From Enterovibrio sp042096095 (GTDB lineage Bacteria > Pseudomonadota > Gammaproteobacteria > Enterobacterales > Vibrionaceae), in NCBI GenBank assembly GCA_042096095.1, contig JBELME010000045.1, positions 1 to 20,152 on the forward strand: a DNA stretch of 20,152 bases, given 5' to 3'. Each line of letters starts with the position of its first letter. The first letter of the stretch is position 1. The notes under the pieces are model-generated. The model searched no databases and was not told the origin of the DNA. It worked only from the letters and a program-made list of their open reading frames with translations. A program made the translations under genes and the position numbers. This document shows positions 1 through 6,917 of this stretch, in pieces.

Positions 1-638
1 ATTCAGACCAACTACGTGGTCGTATTGCGGTGAACTGTGTCGGGGGCATATTAGGGGAATCGCTGGTGGGTGATGTGATCCACCGCTTTTGTTTTGACCA
101 CCCTGATATTCATGTTGAACTGGATTTCAGCAGCGAGCGCGTTGATCTGATTGAATCCCGTTTTGACCTCGTACTGCGAATGGGTGCGCTGAATGATTCA
201 CGATTGATTGGTCGCTACTTAGGTGACATTGAAATCGGCACCTACGCAGCGCCGCATTATTTGTCGCTGCGCGGTCGCCTTGCGCACCCACGAGATTTGC
301 AGAAACACGATTGTTTGACGGGATCGGTCACACGTTGGCGTTACGTAAAAGTGGGTGCGCATTCTCAGCATGTCGATGTCGACGTGAAAGGAAATTTACA
401 ATGTAAAAATGGCCATGTGCTAATGAGCGCATCGCTGCAAGGAAACGGCATTTGTCGACTCCCAGCGCTGTACTGTGAAAGCCATGTTCAAGCGGGCAGA
501 TTGGAGAACGTATTTTCTGATTGGGAAGTGGAAAAAGTGCCGCTCTATTTGCTTTATCACAAAGACCGCCACCAGCCGAAACGACTAAAAGCCTTGATAC
601 AAAGAATGGTCGCGGAAGTACCGCCTCAACTTTCTTAG
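1..638 (+). CDS. LysR-type transcriptional regulator, C-terminal effector domain (partial)
   Basis: The reading frame is open from the left edge (first full codon at base 3) to a TAG at 636-638, so the N-terminal DNA-binding part lies outside the window. The first visible residues, QLRGRIAVNC, are the usual opening of a LysR substrate-binding domain (the 'G-x-L-R-I' strand). They are followed by SERVDLIESRFDLVLRMG, which matches the 'vdLi-e-fDlaiR-G' signature of the CrgA-like subgroup. The domain would bind a small-molecule co-inducer. The ATG at base 30 is internal and should not be taken as the start. The gene runs convergently toward the exporter gene at 752-1816. The ligand and targets cannot be told from the sequence. 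Confidence 0.88.
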   Translation, partial: SDQLRGRIAVNCVGGILGESLVGDVIHRFCFDHPDIHVELDFSSERVDLIESRFDLVLRMGALNDSRLIGRYLGDIEIGTYAAPHYLSLRGRLAHPRDLQKHDCLTGSVTRWRYVKVGAHSQHVDVDVKGNLQCKNGHVLMSASLQGNGICRLPALYCESHVQAGRLENVFSDWEVEKVPLYLLYHKDRHQPKRLKALIQRMVAEVPPQLS

Positions 639-697
639 GTGCTATTTTTTCTTAGATACCAAGAAAGTGAGTACATGCTTACTAAATTCAGTGAGAC

Positions 698-726
698 AAA
701 AAAAAAGCCACGCTGTTTAGCGTGGC
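698..726 (-). terminator. Rho-independent terminator of the EamA exporter gene
   Basis: A perfect 7-bp stem (GCCACGC at 707-713, GCGTGGC at 720-726) closes a 6-nt loop. On the minus strand it is followed by nine T residues (698-706). It lies 25 bases past the stop of the minus-strand exporter. On the plus strand only a short T run follows, so termination of the converging LysR gene would be weak. Confidence 0.88.
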
Positions 727-751
727 GTTTATCGCTTCTTACTGAGCAGGG

Positions 752-1816
752 TCACACCGCCCCAGTGGCTTTTTTCGAAGGGATGATGTGCTCGCCATTT
801 GCTTCATCAGTATTCGATAAGGCTTCATCATCGGGTAACACAATGCTATCTGCCATCGCAGACTTTTCAGCCAGTGCGATATCATCATCTTCTGTGCGCA
901 TGTCTTCAGTGAGGCTCGCAAAGGTTGTCTCAGTCGCCAACGCTTCTTCTCTCGCTGCACGTTTTGTTTTGCGCTTCTCAAGACCTGCAAGCCAGATAAG
1001 CGGTACAACGATCAACGAGGTTCCAACAATCATCAGTATGTCTGGCACTTCACCAAACATCACCAAGCCAACGCCAACCGCACACACCAAGCCGCTGTAT
1101 TCGGCGCTCGCAATTTTGCTGCTTTCTGCTGCACGATAAGCAATCACACACGTGGCGGCGTACACCAGAATAAATGCGGTTGACCCAGATGCACGGAGGA
1201 ACAAATCCATGCTAAACGGCACACCTTCGTACAACGCCAATCCTAACGCGACAGGAATACCAATGAGGTTATGCAGCAATAAGGTTTGCGGTACCGTCTG
1301 CTCACGCGGAATTTTCGGGATCAACAGGTTGTTCACCGCGAGCGTCACCGCCACGATCATCGCTGAAATCGCTGCCCAGCTAAGATCTGTCGGGCGCACC
1401 AAAAGCAACACACCGATAAAACCCACCACCGCCGCAATAATGGATGCCGTTGACAGTTTCTCACGCAAGAAAATCGCCGCCAACGGAAGCATGATCAATG
1501 GGGCGGCATAGAAAATCGCATTCGCCGTTGCCAATGGCATGGTCGTTAACGCAATCACCGAAAAGAACACACCGACAAGCCACACGTGAGCGCGCAACAA
1601 ATGCCATTTAAGCCCAAGCGTCAGGTTTTTCTTCGGCGCCGTTAAACAGAAAGGAAGCAAAATGAGAACGGCAGACACCTGGCGAAACAGTGCAAATTGA
1701 AAGATAGCGCCATCAGCACCCCCTTCCATGGTTTTTACCAGCGCGTCAGAAAACGTCGCGGCAAGATTGCCAATCACTAACAAGGTCATGGCCATCCCAA
1801 CTGAAATATTACGCAT
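752..1816 (-). CDS. EamA/DMT-family inner-membrane transporter with acidic C-terminal tail
   Basis: The 354-residue protein has about ten hydrophobic helices in residues 5-280, arranged as two EamA halves. Each half ends in a typical small-residue-rich segment, such as 'LATANAIFYAAPLIMLPLAAIFLREKL' near residues 95-120. This is the drug/metabolite transporter superfamily, usually exporters of amino acids or metabolites; the substrate is not identifiable. A strong AGGAG ribosome site (1825-1829) lies 8 bases before the ATG. The usual family length is about 290-300 residues. The extra length is a hydrophilic, acid-rich cytoplasmic tail (about residues 281-354) that starts with a basic KRKTKRAAR stretch. 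The gene is transcribed away from the LysR regulator at 2010, which is its likely regulator. Confidence 0.9.
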   Translation of the reverse strand: MRNISVGMAMTLLVIGNLAATFSDALVKTMEGGADGAIFQFALFRQVSAVLILLPFCLTAPKKNLTLGLKWHLLRAHVWLVGVFFSVIALTTMPLATANAIFYAAPLIMLPLAAIFLREKLSTASIIAAVVGFIGVLLLVRPTDLSWAAISAMIVAVTLAVNNLLIPKIPREQTVPQTLLLHNLIGIPVALGLALYEGVPFSMDLFLRASGSTAFILVYAATCVIAYRAAESSKIASAEYSGLVCAVGVGLVMFGEVPDILMIVGTSLIVVPLIWLAGLEKRKTKRAAREEALATETTFASLTEDMRTEDDDIALAEKSAMADSIVLPDDEALSNTDEANGEHIIPSKKATGAV

Positions 1817-1969
1817 GATAAAGGCTCCTGTTCATGTCGTATTTCCTCTCTCACGGTGTTGCAGCCGTCAAAACAAAAGACGTTATGACGTGCAACCTCA
1901 CGAGAGTAAGGGCCAAAAGATCAAATCCAGATCACAGAACTGGCATAGTAGCGCGGGTTTATCATGACG

Positions 1970-1997
1970 TATAATGATGAATATTCGTTATTCATGA
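1970..1997 (+). promoter_or_regulatory. Promoter -10 and candidate autoregulatory LysR operator
   Basis: A consensus TATAAT lies at 1970-1975. It is followed by an inverted repeat, ATGAATA (1977-1983) and TATTCAT (1989-1995), with a 5-base spacer. The arms are perfect. A T at 1975 and an A at 1997 also pair, after one mismatch. The repeat would cover the transcription start of the regulator gene that begins at 2010, the position expected of a LysR-family autorepression site. I saw no good -35 element. The operator role is inferred from symmetry and position. Confidence 0.5.
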
Positions 1998-2009
1998 GTT
2001 TTTTAGATA

Positions 2010-2915
2010 ATGAAATTTCCCCCACTTCGCGCCGTGCAATATTTCGATGTCGTTGCTCGACTGAATAGTTTTTCAAAAGCAGCAGAAACACTGAACGTCA
2101 CACAAAGTGCCGTGAGCCACCAAATTCGGCTACTCGAAGACTTTTTGGGGGAATCTCTATTTGAACGACAAGGTCGCAACTTAGAACTGACGCCTGTCGG
2201 CCAGCGTTATTACGATGATGTGAGCGATCCCCTTCAAGCCATTGGCAGAGCCAGTCATCAAGTGCGTGAAGGGGAATCCGGCCAGTTACGTCTCGCGGTA
2301 TTTAGCTCGTTGGCCGTGAAATGGCTAATGCCCCAATTGGCCGATTTTCGTCAAAAGCACCCTGAAATCGACCTTTCCCTTGAAATGTTCGCTGACCACC
2401 CGAACTTGTCAGACAAACTTGCAGATTGCTTCATCATCGATTTTGAACCGGGCAAAAACTACCAATACGATCTGCTCTATCATGAATACCTCTACCCTGT
2501 TTGCAGCCGCAAAATTTGGCAACAAATCAAAGACAAGCCCCTGCCAGAAGCCATGTGGGATTATCCCCTGCTGTCCGTGACTTCATTGATGGAAAACGAT
2601 TGGGGGCAATGGTGCAAACTGGGCGGTTTCCCGCTGCCAAACACAGCCAAAATTCATGCCTTTAGTCACATGCTACTCGCCACAGAAGCGGCACGCTATG
2701 AGCAAGGGATCACCTTGTTGAACTATTACTTCATGAATGAAATCGACCGCGAACAGTTAGTGCGTATTCCTATGCACGAGATGCCCACGGGCGACAGTCT
2801 CTACTTTGTTTACAAGAAGCATCGTGCACGTCAACCAGACATCGTGAAGCTAGGTCGGTGGCTACAACAAATTTCGGCACAAGGTGAATCTCAGCCGTCA
2901 TCTTATGATAAGTAA
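2010..2915 (+). CDS. LysR-type transcriptional regulator, GcvA-like
   Basis: The 301-residue protein is full length for the family. The N-terminal winged helix-turn-helix (about residues 3-62) is clear: LRAVQYFDVVARLNSFSKAA, then LNVTQSAVSHQIRLLEDFLG and LFERQGRNLELTPVGQ. Residues 90-295 form the effector-binding domain, opening with GQLRLAVFSSLAVKWLMP. The 'VKWLMPQLADF' strand resembles the GcvA/AmpR subgroup. It is divergent from the EamA exporter (193 bases between starts), and a symmetric site lies just upstream of its own start. The simplest reading is a regulator of itself and of the exporter in response to the exported compound or a relative. The ligand is unknown. Confidence 0.92.
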   Translation: MKFPPLRAVQYFDVVARLNSFSKAAETLNVTQSAVSHQIRLLEDFLGESLFERQGRNLELTPVGQRYYDDVSDPLQAIGRASHQVREGESGQLRLAVFSSLAVKWLMPQLADFRQKHPEIDLSLEMFADHPNLSDKLADCFIIDFEPGKNYQYDLLYHEYLYPVCSRKIWQQIKDKPLPEAMWDYPLLSVTSLMENDWGQWCKLGGFPLPNTAKIHAFSHMLLATEAARYEQGITLLNYYFMNEIDREQLVRIPMHEMPTGDSLYFVYKKHRARQPDIVKLGRWLQQISAQGESQPSSYDK

Positions 2916-3112
2916 CATGCCCAACATCGGATGTATTCAGCACCCAATTCGTAAGGTCTGACACATCCGCTTTGTCTCATCACGAGACACACACCTCCCA
3001 TTCTCGTTTCAAAGAAAGCGAACAGTGTGCCATTTACCCGCACACTCCCCAGCTAAACAGGCATTTACGTCAATCCTGACTAAACTTATTTATGAGTCAT
3101 TATTCTTATAGT

Positions 3113-3139
3113 TAAGCATTCCAAACCACTAACCGATAG
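3113..3139 (+). promoter_or_regulatory. Candidate FliA (sigma-28) promoter
   Basis: TAAG (3113-3116), a 15-base spacer and ACCGATAG (3132-3139) match the flagellar sigma-28 consensus TAAA-N15-GCCGATAA at 3 of 4 and 6 of 8 positions with exact spacing. It ends 13 bases before the ATG at 3153. FliA commonly transcribes chemoreceptor genes in gammaproteobacteria, which fits the receptor downstream. No transcript evidence is available. Confidence 0.5.
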
Positions 3140-3152
3140 GACGATACGACTG

Positions 3153-3777
3153 ATGACGCCAGTACCGTCAAACATAGCCAATTCCTCTCTTCCAGCCCTA
3201 CAAAAAGCCGCGCGTTTGTTGGTTGGTTCACTGGTTGGTCTATTCATCAGTTTTATCCTCACTTTCTCGTCGTCCACCGCCGCTGACACACAAATCGACG
3301 TACGGCTACTCTGATTTTTATGGCGAACTCACGCCCTCTCAAGTCTATGAATTAACGAAGAATATCGACATGCTGGTGATGCACTATGCGGAGCGCCACC
3401 ACCCTCAAAAAGTCAATGCTTTACCCACTAAGCCTATTCGGGTGTCCAACTACACACCCGAGCAGGTTTTCGTGGCATTGCTTGCCCTCAGCGACAACAT
3501 CGACCGTTTTCTGCAAGCCAACAACCTCCCTCTAATCAAACGCATTGAACGAGAGCAACGCAACGCCATTCCCGCTGAAGTCTATTTGCAAGCGGGCGCG
3601 TGTTTAGACTCACTGGTGATGACCATGTCACGCATCGAAAGTGATACATCGTTTGGAGATTTTTACGCGTTTAAAGAGGACGACAAAACAAAAACGCCCT
3701 CAGACGTGTATGCCCTTGTCGATCTTGTTCATCGTAAATTTTTTGTGTTGCTCGACGTCGGTTCAAAGCAGCAATAA
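3153..3777 (+). pseudogene. Small predicted secreted protein upstream of chemoreceptor, frameshifted
   Basis: No family recognised. From the ATG at 3153 the frame encodes a good signal peptide: polar start, AARLLVGSLVGLFISFIL core, then SSSTAADTQ as a likely cleavage region. It stops at TGA 3312-3314. The rest of the protein is in the next frame, from about 3301 (YGYSDFYGELTPSQVY) to the TAA at 3775-3777. One extra base between about 3290 and 3303 explains the break; repaired, the product would have about 207 residues. The mature part has three copies of a short motif: TPSQVY (3331), TPEQVF (3454) and TPSDVY (3694), each followed by a hydrophobic helical stretch. It ends 30 bases before the chemoreceptor start and probably shares its promoter. 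A role as periplasmic partner of that receptor is conjecture. If translation starts in the second frame (3223), the product would lack a signal peptide. Confidence 0.6.
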
Positions 3778-3806
3778 CTCTTTTACGGAAAAGGTGAGAA
3801 ACAGTG

Positions 3807-6703
3807 ATGAGATTGCCTATTTTACATTTCACGATTGGTAAGCGCTTGGTGCTGGGGTTTGGCTTGGTCCTCGCCATCATGGGATCTGCCATCATCTTTT
3901 CGAACAGTCGATTGGCCGAGTTGCAGCGTGTTGAAGATAACCTAGTGAATGACACCTTCCCCACCAGCCTTGCTGGCAGTGCCTTAATGGGGGAAATCAA
4001 CAAATCGCTTGCCGTGCTGCGCGGCTACCTTGTATTGGGCGATGTCAGTTTGATTGCTGTCAGGCAAGACGTATGGAAAAACATTGATGCTCAACTCGCG
4101 ATTTTAAAAGCCAACGAGCTTTCCAAAGCGGAAAAAGACTACCAAGACGTGTTGGTTGAGCTTTCCAAAAAACTCCAGCAACTTCGCTTGGAACAAGACG
4201 ACGCAGAGAATATTGCTCATACCATGGATGAGCAACCCGCCATGAAAATTTTCGAGAACGAAGCCTTACCCGACATCGTAAGCTTGGTCGATACCGTCAG
4301 ACAACTCTCAGCCATAGAGCAAACCCTGCCGGCCACCCCTGAGCGTAAGAAAATGCTCGGACATTTTGCCGAAACCAGCGCGTCCTTCTCACTCGCCCTG
4401 TCTGCCGTTCGTTCTTATCTGTTAAGCGGCGACCCGCTGTTCAAAGCCGCCTATTTACAACACTGGACCACCAACAGTTCGAACTTCTATGCCATTTAAG
4501 AGAGCCAACACCTGCTCACCGCCGAACAAAAAGTGCTGTTCAATGAATACGCCAGCAAACGCAATCACCTTTCCCCATTGGTGGATCGCATGTTTGATAT
4601 TCGCGATTCTGAACGCTGGAACATGTCTCTATATTTAGTCGGCAGCAAAGCCGCGCCAACTGCCGAGAGTGCTCTTGCACTGGTGCAGAAAATGGTAGAT
4701 ATCCAAACACTGGCGCTTGAGCAAAATGTAAGTCAGCTAAAAGATTGGAATGCCTCCGTCATCACAGTGCTTCGCATTTCGGGTGTCTTTGGTTTGTTGA
4801 TTGGTGCCGGATTGCCTTTGTAATCACGCGATCAGTGGCACGACCGTTACTGGGCACCACACGTCGACTTGAAAACATCGCAGAATCAGGCGATTACTCT
4901 GTGCGTTTAAGGGTACGAGGGAATGACGAGATAAGCCAATCGGCAGACGCGTTTAACACCTTGATGGAAGCAACGCAGCGCGCATTGAGTGAAATAAACA
5001 ACGTGATGAAACGCCTTTCTGAAGGGAATTTGAGCGTCAGAGTACAAGGGGATTACAAAGGCGACTTACTGGCCATTAAAGAAGCGACCAATGCCTCACT
5101 GGACAACATTGAACGCGCCGAAGCCGCCAAACTTGCTTTCGAAGAAGAAGCGAGAAATGTGGCGGAAGAAAATGCGCAAGTCCGTCAGGCATTGGACAGT
5201 GCATCCAACAACATCATGCTGGCCAATGTCGACAACATCATCATCTATTTGAATGAAGCATCCTACCAAATGCTTCGCGACAACGAACGCGACTTTTCAC
5301 AAGAAATCCATAACTTTGACTTAAAAAATGTACTCGGCCAATCCATCGACATATTCCACAAAAACCCAGCACATCAGCAATTTATTATCTCTCACCTCAA
5401 TGCGTCGCACCGCAGCGAGTTCACGGTGGGCGATAAAGTAATGGCCGTAAACGCTGTACCGATTTTCGATACAGACAAGCACCGTATCGGCACAGTGATT
5501 GAGTGGAAAGATCGCACCGCCGAAATCGCTATCGAACGGGAAATTGACGCCGTTATCGTGGCAGCATCACGCGGGGATTTTAACCAGAAGCTGACCATGG
5601 AAGGCAAGCAAGGCTTCTTCTACAACTTGGCGGAAGGGCTAAATGCACTCACTCGCAACGTTGAAGCATCATTGGAAGACATGCAGACAATACTCGCCGC
5701 AGTGGCACAAGGTGATCTCACTGAACGCATGGAGAAAAAGTACGGTGGCAGCTTTGCCGCACTGAAAAAAGACACCAACCTGACCATTGATAAGCTGACG
5801 GAAGTGATCAGCAAAATCCGTGAAACCGCTGGCACCATCTCGGTGTCATCACGGGAATTCGTGACAGGCAATCAAGACCTCAGCGCCCGTACCGAAGAGC
5901 AAGCAACGTCATTACAAGCCACCGCCACCAGCATGGAAGAGATGACGGGCACGGTGAAGCAAAGTGCTGAGAACGCCCTCGCAACGAAAATGGTAAGCAT
6001 GAAAGCACGGGAAAAAGCCCGCGAAGGCGGCCATGCGATTTCACGTACCATCAGCGCGATGGAAGAAATCAGTGCAGCCAGTGATGAAATTGGCGAGATC
6101 ATCGGCGTGATTGACGAAATTGCCTTCCAGACGAATTTGCTGGCATTGAACGCGGCCGTCGAAGCTGCCAGAGCCGGTGAACAAGGCCGCGGGTTTGCCG
6201 TGGTAACCGGAGAGGTACGAAACCTTGCCCAGCGTTCGGCAAGTGCAGCAAAAGAAATCAAAGAACTGATCCAGGCCAGCAACAAAAAGGTCTGTATCGG
6301 CTCAGACTTGGTCAGCGAATCAGGCAAAACCCTGTCGGAAATCGTCTCCATGGTGGAAGAAGTCGGCAGCAAGATGGAAGACATCAGTGATGCCGCTCAG
6401 GAGCAAAGCATCGGCATTGAGCAGGTAAATTTGGCCATTACACGCATGGACAACATGACCCAGCAAAATGCCACCTTAGTGCAGCAAGCCACCACAGCCA
6501 GCGAGAACATGTGGATCTTGTCTCAAGATATGACGGAAATGATGGCCTTCTTCGAACTGTTAGAGGACGACCACCTACTCAGGGAAAGCCGCTACTCAGA
6601 CACCGACATCGAAGAGAATGGCTTCTTTGAGGATGACAACATGGCGCAAAGCTCAACCCGTGATGACGACGACGATGAGTTTGAATGGGAAGAGCGAAGC
6701 TAG
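3807..6703 (+). pseudogene. Membrane methyl-accepting chemotaxis protein, broken by one stop and one frameshift
   Basis: Conceptual product of about 965 residues: TM1 (GKRLVLGFGLVLAIMGSAIIF), a helical four-helix-bundle-like periplasmic sensor, TM2 (near 4756-4840), HAMP, a PAS-like segment (about 5180-5520), further HAMP-like repeats, and the signalling hairpin with tip EIAFQTNLLALNAAVEAARAGE (near 6116-6181). An in-frame TAA at 4497-4499 interrupts the sensor domain (AI-stop-ESQHLLTAEQ). A one-base deletion near 4814 (TTGCC where TTGGCC would keep frame) shifts TM2 out of frame. The downstream part is open as 4745-6703, but that ORF lacks a membrane anchor and a good start. The ATG at 3807 has AAGGTGAG 8 bases upstream. 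The end is acidic and stops in EFEWEERS, close to but not matching a CheR-binding pentapeptide (x-W-x-x-F). Some signalling-domain residues are also unusual (VVTGEV for VVAGEV). It would work at the inner membrane with CheA/CheW if intact. Confidence 0.82.
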
Positions 6704-6775
6704 AAGCTAGAAGCTAGAAGCTAGAAGCTAGAAGCTAGAAGCTAGAAGCTAGAAGCTAGAAGCTAGAAGCTAGAA
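6701..6775. repeat. Heptanucleotide tandem repeat (TAGAAGC), 10.7 copies
   Basis: Ten perfect copies of TAGAAGC run from 6701 to 6770, with a partial TAGAA to 6775. The first three bases are the TAG stop codon of the upstream chemoreceptor frame. All copies are identical, so the array is young or actively homogenised. Each junction contains both AGCT and CTAG; CTAG is generally rare in enteric and Vibrio-type genomes. Such a short array is expected to change copy number by slippage. Confidence 0.97.
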
Positions 6776-6805
6776 ATGGTAGGCGACAGTAGATAGGCAG
6801 ACAAC

Positions 6806-6836
6806 AAAAAATCCGGGAGAGTATCCCGGATTTTTT
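6806..6836. terminator. Bidirectional rho-independent terminator
   Basis: A 13-bp perfect stem (AAAAAATCCGGGA at 6806-6818, TCCCGGATTTTTT at 6824-6836) closes the loop GAGTA. The A/T ends give a U tract on either strand. It sits between two convergent chemoreceptor genes (plus-strand gene ending 6703, minus-strand gene ending 6918) and can serve both. Confidence 0.93.
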
Positions 6837-6917
6837 GTTTCTCTGTTTGTCGTTGACGGACTGCACTCCGCGGCTGAACTAAGCCAATGAACTATGTCAC
6901 TGAAATGTGCCGCAGAG

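Noticed and set aside
639..1139. Plus-strand open frame overlapping the EamA exporter tail
   Set aside because: It runs through the terminator hairpin and lies antisense to a well-supported gene.
2928..3045. Short hairpins after the LysR gene (TGTCTC/GAGACA at 2973-2989; GTGTGC/GCACAC at 3025-3045)
   Set aside because: The stems are 6 bp and no T tract follows, so a terminator cannot be supported.
4800..4830. Programmed ribosomal frameshift in the membrane receptor
   Set aside because: The site (TTGCCTTTG) is not a slippery heptamer, the same gene also has an in-frame stop, and a one-base loss in TTGGCC explains it simply.
6701..6775. CRISPR array
   Set aside because: The unit is 7 bp, directly tandem, with no spacers and no cas genes nearby.
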